64,000 nucleotides of DNA from Eupeodes corollae (taxonomy: Eukaryota > Arthropoda > Insecta > Diptera > Syrphidae). This document shows positions 22,720 to 33,500 of this stretch, in pieces. Every line of letters starts with the position of its first letter. The stretch's first letter is position 1. The stretch spans positions 71,950,946-72,014,945 of the forward strand of contig NC_079147.1 of NCBI RefSeq assembly GCF_945859685.1. Reading direction: 5' to 3'. The notes beneath the pieces are model-generated. The model was not told the DNA's origin. It searched no databases and was given only the letters and a program-made list of their open reading frames with translations. A program made the position numbers and the translations under genes.

Positions 22720-23060
22720 TTGCGAATGCACCGCGTTTATGACTCCCGCTGACGCCGCTGTGGAGACTAAACTTTGTCAAAACTGGCATTAAAAATACCA
22801 TTGCTGGAGCGATAGAGGAGGTGGTACAACGACGAGCGAACGACGCTCCGATATGATGGCAGCTGCAGCAGCAACAACCAGCAGCGTCAGAAATACTAAC
22901 TGTGTAAATATGTTTTGCATTTTGATTGCACGCGGTTGATAATTTAATATGCTGCCATAATTTGCGTGGGTTTATTTATGGTAAATTGATATTTCAGCCA
23001 AAAGTGGCAGTTCTGTGCATTGCCTGATGTGGTGATTGCCCTGAGCTCAGCTTTGGACTA
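22720..23060. promoter_or_regulatory. Candidate cis-regulatory block
   Basis: A compositionally balanced, repeat-free block among AT-rich debris. It has CAG/CAA triplets at 22860-22885, followed by a dense set of homeodomain-type TAAT/ATTA cores and 'TTTATTTATGG' (Hox/Caudal-like) within 22930-22990. This texture is common in conserved non-coding enhancers of flies. There is no direct evidence of conservation or activity, and the call rests on sequence texture alone. Confidence 0.25.
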
Positions 23061-23797
23061 GAAATGATGAATACACTAAAATTGAATTCGGTGAGAGTGC
23101 CTTATGCATTTAACTTGAGTCTTTTTTAAGTGACCGACAATATTATGACGGTGGATGTTGTTTTAGTTTGTTTTTTGAGAGATATGAACATGTTTGGAAG
23201 TTGCAACATTGTGAAGGGTAGTTAAGTTTTTTTGAAAAATTATTTGGTTTTCTTTTATGTTGAATTAATTGGATAACACTGATGATTATTTTTCTGGGGG
23301 GTATAAGACTCGACTGTGGAATACTTATGATAGCGGTTTTTTTGAGGAAAATAATATAAGATTTATGGTGATTGTGGGTTTTAATATGGGTGAGTGGTTG
23401 CGTAGTGCTCCTTTTTGTAAAAATTTAAGACGGATTTCTTAAACACGGAAAATGTTATCGTTAAACACTTCAGCAAAATTTTACATTCAAAGATTTTGTA
23501 ACATGATTTTGAAGTTTTTCAAAATTTGGAATAATTTGCATATCAGTTAAAATTTGTACGGAAACTGAGATAGTCAATATTAAAAAATAAAAAAAAGGGA
23601 ACAAAAATTCCAAGTGAACATTAAAAGTTTTTAAGATTTTTAGTTGAAAATTTCCGTTTTAAGGCTGTAAACTTTGTATAGGTCCTTAGACAAAGAAAAT
23701 CTTTTTTAATAGTAAGATCAATAATTTTGTAATACAATCTATTAGTATGCTTAAAGATTTGAATATAAAACTTTTCGAAAAAAATTGACGGAGCCCA

Positions 23798-25300
23798 ATG
23801 AAACAAATCAGCGATAACTCAACTTATCCTGTTTCTGTCAATGTTCTGTTCAATGTAAACGAATTTCAAACAAACGAAAATCAATGCGAAATCCTTACTG
23901 AACAGATTTTTCGTCTAATACATGGTATCACTCTTAGAACTGTAAAAGGCATAACTCTATGTGAAGACAAGATTAAATTTAAATTAAAAGACAGACTCTG
24001 TTCCCTATATGACAACATTTTAATGACTAGTGTTTTTCCACAAGACTGGAAAAGGTCTAATTTCAAACCAATTCTTAAAAGCACCTAAAATAGTCACAGC
24101 TCTGATGAGTACCGGCCTATTTCACTGTTTCCCATACTCTCTAAAATTTTTTAAGAAAATATGGCAAGACATAAAAGTTGGTTTGCAGAAGAAAAGGACA
24201 TTCGGACAACAAGCTTTCAAAAATGAAACACTTGTTCACTTCTTAACTTGTTCACTTGCTCGAGCATAAACTCACAGTTTCAAAAACCTAACATAGTTTT
24301 GTTATGTCATCGGATCAACAAAAAGCTTTTTGATCGAGATACTTTATGATTTCGGTCCTAAAAGAGATGTCACAGTGGGGAATCCCTTTTCAGATAATTC
24401 CAATTATTGACTCAAGAACTTTCTGAGCAAATATGGATGGTTATAAATCCACAATCTTTCAACCTAAAAATGGAACTCTTCAAGAATCGTCTCTCTTGGT
24501 TGCAATTTATAACACCTTTATTGATTCGCTTATAGTGAAACTCACGCAGATTGAAGTTCGACTTGACTTTGTTCATCCATCAGTAGCATCTGGCGAACCA
24601 ATGCAGATGAAATCTTTTTTGGAAAATGCAGATAGGGATATTCACAAATGCTCCGAAGAAAAAAGGGCCATAATTACACATTCGAAAGTAGATACATTAG
24701 ACCTGTGCAGAAAAAGAAATTTTAATCCACTGCCATTAAATATTTGTGAAACTTGAATCTCAGCTTCAAAAGGGTTAAACATCCAATTTAAAATGAAATA
24801 TGTAGGTCAAAATCGTAATTTTTCAATTAAAAAAGCGTTACAAACTGCTTAAAAAGATATGCTCCGAGAAAAAGGACCTCATCTTGAAATAGCCCTTAGA
24901 ACTAAACTAACTAAAACAATCGTTGAAAATACCTTACAACATGGACTATTGACATGTGGACAACATTAAAAAATTACAAGGAAATCGACACTGCTATTAA
25001 CAATTACTTTCGTTTAGTCTCAGGAGCACTAAAATCAACAAGGATAAAAGTTTTAAGTCTTTAAATCGGGTATCACTTTTTTTATAACTTTGGAAAAAAA
25101 GAAGAACAAAACATTCACTGCATAACATTGGCAAAGAAATTATTAGTTTAGGAACAAATAAACGGAAAAACTTTATTTCAGAACTCGTTAAAGTATCGGG
25201 TTTTCAATAAGAGGGCAAAAGCTTTGTTTTTAAATAAAACAAAAATGGTTTCGGATATCAATAAGATTGTTTATTCTTGTGAAAGTACATTTGATACCAT
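23798..25300 (+). pseudogene. Degenerate LINE reverse transcriptase
   Basis: Frames recover non-LTR RT motifs in order: 'FPQDWKRSNFKPILKS' (FPxxWKxAxVxPIxK, about 24036-24085), 'DEYRPISLFPILSKIF' (24103-24150), and much later 'LEIALRTKLTKTIVENTLQHG' and 'YFRLVSGALKSTRIKVLSL' (about 25005-25060), the thumb-distal region (canonical RxITGALRSTPxxAL). The catalytic core is almost erased and the order of the middle segment (24433-24756) is unclear. It ends where a minus-strand mariner begins. Confidence 0.62.
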
Positions 25301-25302
25301 TA

Positions 25303-26423
25303 TGTATCGAACTCGATTTCTTTTGCATGGCCACCATGGGCACGCTTCCAGAAGTCCAGACGCTGAACAAAATTTTCGGCGGTTTTCAAACATAAATCGG
25401 CCGATACTGCTGCAATTTCACGTTCGATATTCGTACGAAGTTCATCAATCGTCGCTGGCTTGTTGGGATAGACATTTAATTTGACTTGTAGCTACATAGG
25501 AAAAGTCTAAAACCATCAAATCGCACCACCGAGGCTGCAAAAGACTGGATGATTTCATTATATAATACGTTTTACAAACTTGGTTTCCAATAAATTGATT
25601 TTGACATTCGCTATGTGGCTCCGTCATGTTGGAGCTATATGCCCCAAGTCCATATCTTCCAATTAGGGCCAAAAATATTCGGTTATCCTTGTCATTGAAC
25701 GGTAGCGATCCTCATTCACAGTACGGTGCCGGTCTTAATCGTAATGGAAGAAGTACGGCCCAATAACGCCACCAGCCCATAAACCACATGAAGTTTAAAT
25801 TTTTTTCGGAATGACTTTTGCAGTACTTGTGAATTGCTGCCTGACGAATACCACATATTTTATTTATTGACGAAGCTATTCAGCCAGAAATGAGTCTCAT
25901 TGCTTAAGATGATTTTTCGATGAAAATCTGAATAATTCTGTTGGTCAATTTAATCTTGTAAGGGTGTACACCAATATCTTTTCGCAAAATTCGCAACAAC
26001 GACGTCACAGAGATGCCCAACGCTTAAGAACGATATGTGAGACACATTTGGGATTTCCGCAACTGCAGCCTCAGTTTCAGCAATATTGTTGAAACTTCGG
26101 GCACTTTTTTATCTCACTGGCACGGGAACATTTTTTACTGTGCCTGATGTAGATTCAGTTTTTTCCCCTAGACCTTCAATTGTTGGTCTGCTAGGACGAT
26201 TATGACGACAATAAATTGGACGTAGCGCTCTTAACGTTGAGGTGACTAACTACGAATTTCGGTAGTAAATTTTAATAATTTTGACTCGTTCTTGGCTCGT
26301 ATATCTTTTCATCATGAAATGGAAAACTTTACTAAAGAGAATTTTCAAAGATCAATAAGAAATATGGCATAGTTGGCTGTCCCTTTGGCTCTAATTTTGT
26401 AGCGTCCCTGTTAAAAAACCCTG
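25303..26423 (-). mobile_element. Mariner (rosa-like) relic, nearly full length
   Basis: Minus strand. The 5' end 'CAGGGTTTTTTAACAGGGA' lies at 26423, bordered by TA at 26424-26425. The start codon pair is at 26310-26315, giving 'MMKRYTSQERVKIIKIYYRN' (first helix-turn-helix). 'LRALRPIYCRHNRPSRPTI' follows, then 'IILSNETHFWLNSFVNK', where the first catalytic Asp is Asn (family: FSDEAHFWLNG), 'LQHDGAT' (second acid), 'VVRFDGFRLF' (third region, frameshifted) and 'FVQRLDFWKRAHGGH' at the C-terminus. Many stops. No matching left inverted repeat was found, so the 3' end is probably lost. Confidence 0.78.
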
Positions 26424-26471
26424 TATTTAGCTTGATAGAAGTTTAAAGAAATAGTTTCTTTGTAACTTGTT

Positions 26472-27448
26472 TTAGATATTTGAGTCGAAAATCATTTTTT
26501 ACCAACTTGTGTTAAATTTTTGTTCGGTTTTTAAGTTTTTGTAAAAAAACTGGCGATTTGATTTTTTTCGAACTTTAACAGAATGTTGACAACAATATTT
26601 TTTGAACGATAAAAGTAAACTAAAGCCAATATCTCAAAGTTTTGAAAAGATATTTGAGACGAAAATCAATTTTTACAAACTTTTATTAATTTTTTTTTAG
26701 GTTTTTATTTTTTGTAAAAAAACTGTCACTTCGATTTTTCTCAACATTTTCAGAATGTTGAAAACAATATTTCTTATAAGATAAAATGTGTTTGAAGCTT
26801 AAATTTTAAGTTTTTGAATAGATATTTGAATCAATATTCAATTTTTACCAACTTTTAGTAATGTTTTTTTTAGATTTTTATTTTTTTTATAAAAAAAACT
26901 GTCAATTCGATATTTCTCAAAATTTTATCAGATGTCAAAAACATTATTTTTCGTTGCACAAAATTGTTTTAGAGGTGAAATCATATTTTATTCGTAAAAT
27001 TTTGGACGTGACAAAAAAACCGTTAAATTGATTTTTTTTAAAATATACATCTTTGATATCAAGTTACAACATATCATATAAAATTTAATTCAAGTATTAG
27101 TGTTTTTGGTTCGTAAGATATTTAGGGTTTACCAAAATTTTCAACTTTTTTTCAAACTGCTATGGTAAAAAAAATCAACAAACGCAATTTTCTTGAGGGC
27201 CCTTACTGCATCTTTTTGCCTTATTATCTTTTTAACAAAATTTATTTGAAATCGATATCTCTTCTGGTTCTTGAGCTATGGACGACGAAAAAAACGTCGC
27301 GAACATACGAACGTACGTACACACGCAAGCACAGACATCTTTCTAAAAATCTTTTATTTCTACTCTAGGGACCTTGAAACGTCGAGAAACCTCAAAATTT
27401 TCAATTTAACAAATCGGACTCATTACAATAACTTTCTATGGGAAGTTA
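26472..27448 (+). repeat. Tandem-core repeat element, copy B (5'-truncated)
   Basis: Three internal units ('ATTTGA' phase marks at 26478, 26652 and 26824, period 172-174) followed by the unique segment, the short microsatellite (ACGTACGTACACACG at about 27310-27330) and the terminal hairpin, slightly mutated (AACTTTC...GGAAGTT). The 5' boundary falls inside a unit. Confidence 0.82.
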
Positions 27449-27547
27449 AAAGTGCATTAAAAGAAATTCGGCTCCAAAGAAGGCGAGGATAGTTCCATCT
27501 GCAGGCAAAGTCATGGCGTCAGTTTTTTGGAATGCGGGTGGAATAAT

Positions 27548-27772
27548 GATTCCTGTGTTGAAGATATTTCAGACATGACCTACAATTCTTATGCCGAATC
27601 CGAACCTCAAATTTTGTAAATACTTTTTATAACAAGGATTATCACTCTTGGAGGATTTGTCAATTTCTCGCAGGAGGCAGTAGCCGTGAAAAAAATTAAG
27701 GTGACACAGGCAGGGATAAAACCCAGACATCTGACATGATGGGCCAACACACATACCATCACACCACAGGAT
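27548..27772 (-). mobile_element. tRNA-derived SINE, old partial copy
   Basis: Minus-strand copy retaining body and head (CCTGTGTCACC and ATGGTATGTGTG promoter region). The 3' tail and target duplication are not recognisable. Confidence 0.68.
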
Positions 27773-28290
27773 TTCGCCTTGAAATTTGTATGAACTACAT
27801 AATTTTCTTGAACTGGAGTTGAACTCAATTGTTTTGTACTTCTTGACATAGGTGAACTTAAATACCTTTCCCAACTTATATACGTTAAAAGTACTCCTTT
27901 ATTTGAGTAAAATTAAGGTAACACAAAGCCCTGTTACGCTAACTCATACGTTGTAAGTACAAGTACAAAGAAATTTTACTTCCCCATGGATTACTCTCTC
28001 ATGTTTCTACAAAGCAAAATATCTTTTCTGTTTTGTTAAAACTTTTCCAAATCTAATGTTTTTACGGGAACACAAAAAATAACATAAAATTAAAACTTTC
28101 AAAGCAAACAAAAATCCCAAAGTTCCGAGCTCTCACAACTACTCAACTTATTTTGCATATAATACAAATTTAAACAAAAAAAACACAGACTATTCGAAAA
28201 ATATTTTCATTAAACTTATTTAACTATCCATAGTTTCAAAAGAAAAAAAAGCAAAAATCAAATTATTATATTTTTAAAGTTTTCACTTAC

Positions 28291-28374
28291 CTTCAATTCA
28301 TAAATAAAGTCCGTATCATCTAGAAGAACTATCCTAACAGGCATTATCCTTGATGGTCTGCAAAGGCAATCCAT
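28291..28374 (-). CDS. First coding exon of probable FERM-domain (band 4.1-like) protein
   Basis: Minus strand. ATG at 28374-28372 in a good insect context (GCAACATGG) opens a 28-codon exon that stays in frame to a perfect splice donor, AAG|GTAAGTGAAAA, at 28291/28290 (phase 0). The peptide begins 'MDCLCRPSRI' and continues 'MPVRIVLLDDTDFIYELK'. The 'VxLLDxTxxxxEL' pattern is the first strand pair of the FERM F1 lobe, where many band 4.1 family genes also have an intron. The short Met-x-Cys-x-Cys start recalls EPB41L4A-type proteins, which link membrane proteins to cortical actin. Later exons would lie at lower coordinates or outside the window and none was recognised. The exon is firmer than the family, which rests on 18 residues. 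Confidence 0.6.
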
Positions 28375-28639
28375 GTTGCAGCAGTTAAAGGTTCCTCGTC
28401 TCTTCCTCCACTTCTATAATATCTGTTTTTCTTTCTTTTTCACCAAACTTTCTGCTGTTTTTCTTTTCCTTTTTGTTTTCCTTTATATGTTTGTTTTGTT
28501 GTTGTATTTTTATTTATGCTTGCGTTAATTTTCTTCACAATTTTGCTTGTAAAATGATTTTTATAATTTCTTTCATCACAGAGCCAACACTGTTTTTCTA
28601 CATGTATCCTGAAGCGAAAATAAATTGAAATCAAAAAAT

Positions 28640-29930
28640 CAATACACACATTTTTGTAATTACATTTATGTTTGTATATAAAAAGGATGTTAAAAAATGG
28701 TATTTAAAAAAAGGATAAAACTGCAAGGACCATCAGGTTTATTTTTTTTTTCATATTTCAAGGGTGTTTCAGCCTGTAAGGGAAAAAGTTTTAAAAAACT
28801 GCAATGCTGGGGACATCGTTATTTCATTTAATATTCTGTGTTTTTATTTTGTGTATAAATGCTTTAGCAAAGTAATTTTCAATTTTGTCTTTAAACCGGA
28901 TATCAACAGGTTAATGTAACTTAAATACAGGAAATAATAATGTTCAGGATAATGTTTGTGGAAAATATTGTCAACGATCTCAGTTAAGTGACATCATTAT
29001 CTTTGTCAACATCAACACATGATGCTATGTTAACTGTAGCTGGTTGTAAGGGTAACCATTATAACCAAAACATGTTGGGGCATTAGCTATTCTCTAAACC
29101 AAAACGTAATTTTGTGGTTCCTGACAATTCTGAATGCCTGGTGCTTAACACGCACACACTTATGTGCAGAACATTTATGGTACATATTCATATTCACACA
29201 TGTATATTGTTCAGCCCTATATTCTATGCATAAAGTGGTATGGCTTTAGTGTTTTAGGGAAAAACATTGCGCGAGTCAGGTCATTGACAAGAGTTACAAC
29301 ATTTTACAAGGTGAATTTCACCAATATGGAAGATGTTAGGGTTTTTTTATAAATGAGTCTTCCGTATTCGAAGTTTAAGCTTAAGTAGGCTTTTGGCCAT
29401 TAATTGGTTTTTTTATATTAAATGACTTCGTCATTCTTATTTTATTTCGAACGTTAAAAATACTGTTTGAAGGTTAAGGAAATAGACGACTTATGAAGTA
29501 TAGTATTACACATTCCTTGAGTGCGGCTGACAAAAAAATATTTATGTACCAGAAAGTGCTGGTGACCATTTTTGGAAATTTAAGTATTTCGGCAATATGG
29601 TGGGAATGCAACTAGCACAGAATATTTCTTAACAAAAAAAACCGATAACGCGAAGGGAGACATAAAACATTGCGGCGGTATTCAAACAATTTAAAAGATT
29701 CGGTTGTAATTATGTCATATTTAATTATCAAACTTTTTTAGGATTCTATTCAAAATATTGTTATAAACACACCTGCCTTAGTAAGACAATATTTTAAACG
29801 AATGCAAGTTTTTGACACAACATCCATATTAGAAGAGTGAAAAATGTTTGGTATCAAACATAGGGTTTTATTTCAGTAAAAGGATAGGCTAGGTAATGTA
29901 TGGACACAGTTTTGGCTTCTTTAAATGTAT
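28640..29930. other. AT-rich stretch upstream of the FERM exon
   Basis: No element or coding sequence recognised. It would contain the 5' UTR, promoter or upstream intron of the minus-strand gene, but no core promoter could be assigned. Confidence 0.4.
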
Positions 29931-29932
29931 AA

Positions 29933-30340
29933 AGGGTGATTAGGTTTTAAGGGCAAGCAAGTGGCACCGTTCTATTGAATACACATATTGTCGACATGGC
30001 GATAAAAAGTTCGTTATCGTTTCGTGTTATCGAACAACATTCACAGTAACCGCCTGACCGGTTTCATTTTGGAAAAAAATCAGCTTATGATGTTTATTGA
30101 GGAATTCACTAATCGTAAGGAGGAAGGTACTTCATCAACATTAGAAAAAATGTGTCAGTAAAATGGTTGCCACGATTGCGGTCCAGTATCATATATTTTT
30201 CATGAAATTTACCACTATCAGTTCGAACATTTGTAGCTATATACTCTCAATAACTCAACGAATTGCACCTTTTAAGTCTTTATGGAAGGTGAAGCATTGA
30301 CATAAACCTTATATTTCGGTAATAATTGCACCAGCCAAAT
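29933..30340 (-). mobile_element. Mariner fragment
   Basis: 'AGGGTGATTAGGTTTTAAGG' at 29933 resembles a mariner inverted-repeat end. Minus-strand translation at about 30040-30095 gives 'FFQNETGQAVTVN', matching the 'GPYFFENxxGQxVTVNSxRY' segment of rosa-like mariner transposases. The rest is too decayed to assign. Confidence 0.5.
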
Positions 30341-30400
30341 AAGAAGGAGATAAAAAACTGCAAATTGTTCTTGGTTTTTTGAAGTGACAATTTCGCTTAA

Positions 30401-30577
30401 ATAAATAAATAAGGTGAAAAAACAGTTCGATGAGAACTAGGGCCTAGTGACTTACAACTCTCTACCATTCCTGTGTGCGTGTAATGTTGTCAGGGATAGA
30501 AGGGACAGAGTTGAGCCAAATCCGAACGCCTAATTTAAGAAAGTACTTTTTATGACAAGAATTATTCTTGGAGGATT
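30401..30577 (-). mobile_element. tRNA-derived SINE, head missing
   Basis: Has the AAAT-repeat tail, the 'AACTAGGGCCTAGTGACTTA' 3' segment and half the body. It stops abruptly at GGAGGATTGG, so the tRNA-like head (5' end of the SINE) is absent, a typical 5' truncation. Confidence 0.82.
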
Positions 30578-31084
30578 GGTGTAAAATTAATATATTTTTA
30601 AAGATAAGACGACAGCTTCAAAAGCGATAGTCTCGCAAATAGAGAACTGCTCAAAATACAATCTGTTATTAAAACAACAACCTTCATAAGTTTGTGTACT
30701 TACAAAAGTTAAAATATCTAAAGTCTACCTAATAAACGTATTAATTTTAATCCTGTGTTGAGTATGTATCTTGAAATTTCGTCACTCACTTCTCTCGTCG
30801 TAAAGTTAAACATTTAATATAAGGTCAACAAATTCAATTGTGACACAAAGTAATGATGTAAAATTGTCATATTAAATCTAACTTTAAAATTGTAGGTAGA
30901 CTTGTTTCTTAAAACATGAAGTTGATTTAACATTTATTCTACAGCCAAGTTTGAGAAAAAAAATTAAAAGTCCTCAGGAAAAGTTAAAAATTTGAGAAAA
31001 GGTAATATCTTATCTTATGGTCGCTTAATAATATGAAAAGTAGGTAAATTGGCTTAAATCATATTTTGACCTTAAACTTACAAA

Positions 31085-32240
31085 AAATTGTGCTATTTTT
31101 CACACTTTGAGTTCATTGAAAAATGAAATTTTATATTTGCAGCTTCAGATTAACAAATTAAAACAATATTGCGATACTTGGGACCTAAAAATTAATACTT
31201 CAAAGTCAAAGATAATGGTTTTTAGATCTCAAAACCGCAGTTATAGGACTAACCGTAATTGGCACCTTGACGGCTCAACCATAGAAGTAGTGACTGATTA
31301 CAAATACCTAGGATTTACTATAACACATAACCTAAACCTTGGAGTTAATTTAAAAGACAAAGTGAAGGTAGCAAAATAAGCTATCAATGGTATGTGGTCA
31401 AACTTCTTCGAAAATTACTCTATAGATGCGTCGACTAAATTTAAAGTATTTGAGACAACTATCAAAAGTTCTTTGTTATACCCTAATGAAGTTTATGGAT
31501 ACAAGGAATTGGAAGTAATCGAATTAGTCCAACGGTACTTTTTCAAACGTATTTCCAGACTCGCTGAAAATACACCAAACTACGCTATTTACATTGAATC
31601 TAGTCTGCCTCCAATTAAACCTCAAAGGTAAAGTAGACTATATTGTTAAAGTCATTAGTAGACCTAATAATAATATTCAGAAAAAGATTATTTTGATAGC
31701 TCTACGTGGTAGATACTTTCCTTTTAAAGACTGGTTTGATTTGGCATCAGAATATTACTATCCGTTCCCACTAAGTATCGACCTTATTTCTATTTTATTT
31801 GAAACAATGTTTCTAAAATCAATAACAAGAGAGCAAGACAAGAGCTACAAGAACAGCTTACTCTAAACTCAACTTATGTCTCGGGTATGATAACTATTTT
31901 CGAAACGAGTTTACTGCCAAAGAGATAAGTCTTATCTTTAAAATTCGAGTTGAAATGCTTGAGCTTAATTTTAGACCTTACACTCGCAAATGATTTGAAT
32001 CCAAATTGTTCACTATGTAACCTCAATCAGGCTAAAAATATTTCTCATTACTTAGCGTTTTGTGCAATCATACAGGAAATCCGAAGACTATATTTTAATA
32101 AAAGTTTTTTTTACAACTGAAGAATGTTTTGCAATTTTAAATGGAGGAAGTTCGTTCATAGACACATGTATATTAACTTTTTACACATGCGGCGTAATGA
32201 GAAGCTTTTTTTTAGCTAAACTAAAAGTCCAATTTGTGTA
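31085..32240 (+). pseudogene. LINE ORF2 C-terminal half, family L (copy 1)
   Basis: Near-continuous translation from 31107 with one in-frame stop and frameshifts. 'LKQYCDTWDLKINTSKSKIM' is the RT segment just after YADD, 'DYKYLGFTITHNLNLGVN' the thumb, and 'CSLCNLNQAKNISHYLAFC' (about 32008-32064) a C-terminal CCHC-like zinc knuckle. The family also occurs at 48690-50140, where the matching knuckle is 'CDLCNLNVRENVHHFIARC'. No RNase H was seen. The reverse transcriptase core upstream is missing. Confidence 0.75.
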
Positions 32241-32611
32241 TTGAAACACTTCAAATTACTTTTTGTACATACCTTCGTTATTATTTATAATTGCATTATT
32301 ATTATTTATTATAATCGTAATAATTGTGTATTTAATTAATATAGTATATTTTTATGTTTGTTTTCGACTGTTCTTTTCATTGATATTAGGTTTATATTTT
32401 AACTGTTTAATGAAATTTATAAAATGTACTCTCTCTAAACGTATTTATTTAATTCACACAATTTGCATTTTTGGCAGACGGTTTATAAGCCATGCATGTA
32501 AATCTTTTAAGATAATTCTGTTAAATAAATTATATGTGGAATAAAAGCAAAAAAAATATTTTTCATAGTAATTGCTGTTGAAAATAGTCGGCATGATATT
32601 GCGCTTTTTAT

Positions 32612-32627
32612 GGGGGGGGGGGGGGGG
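32612..32627. repeat. Poly-G run (16)
   Basis: Sixteen consecutive G on the plus strand. Rare in an AT-rich genome; may be mis-sized by sequencing. Confidence 0.9.
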
Positions 32628-33224
32628 TTTGAGTTGTTTTCTTCTGAACCCTAAAATACAAAAACTCTCTTAACAGAAAGCAGTCACTTAAAGTTGGTTT
32701 GAAAATACTTCGAACTTTAAATTTTTTGGCTTACATGAACCACGTGGAGACATGGAAAAAGCAAGAATAACTGAATGTATCAGGCTTCATTGATGATGTA
32801 TACAGTCTGGAACTGTATTCCAGCAACAAGCATGTTTCTTGGCAGGATATATTTAATAACTTCACAATTAGTTTTACAGATGTGACTTCAACAATATTAC
32901 CACATTGAGCTGTCAAAATACATGCATTCCCTAAATTAAAACTTTTGAAAAGCTTAATCTTTATTTAAAATTTAAACAATGAAGTTTATATTTTTTTTGA
33001 AGTTTTACTCAAACTGTAAGCATACAATGGTGGTGAAATTCGCATAAAATTTAAGAGCAATGCAAGACAAAAAAAAAAAAACAGAAGAAATTTTGCTGCA
33101 TTGCCATGGCATTCACACACAAGTTAAGCCAAGGGCCAAGGGAAAGTACAAGGAAAAATATTACATATTTGCTGGAAAACTTTTCAATTCCTTCACGTCA
33201 CGGTTGGAGGAGCTTGCTTTAGCC

Positions 33225-33500
33225 TCGTCGTCATCGTCATCGTCATCGCCATCGTCGTCGTCGTTATCGTTGTTCTCGGGACATCATCATGTGTTATTTG
33301 TAGTGTAGGCTTCCTAGGTAAGTACGCAGGCTATGTGGGTTTTCCACATATGTATGTTGGCGACAATCTCAACAAAACGATACCAGCGATGATGATGACG
33401 ACAACAGTAACAACAACAACAACGACGTCGAAGACGACGACAACGATGATGTTGATGGCGATGTGACGTCGTCGTCGTACGTTGTCGTTGACGACGTGTG
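33225..33500. repeat. Imperfect TCG/ACG trinucleotide tracts
   Basis: TCG/TCA units (33225-33272) are followed by ATG/ACA/ACG units (33387-33455) and a GTCGTCGTCGTAC stretch (33467-33500). Open frames here on both strands are low-complexity Ser, Val or Thr runs and are not counted as genes. Confidence 0.8.
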
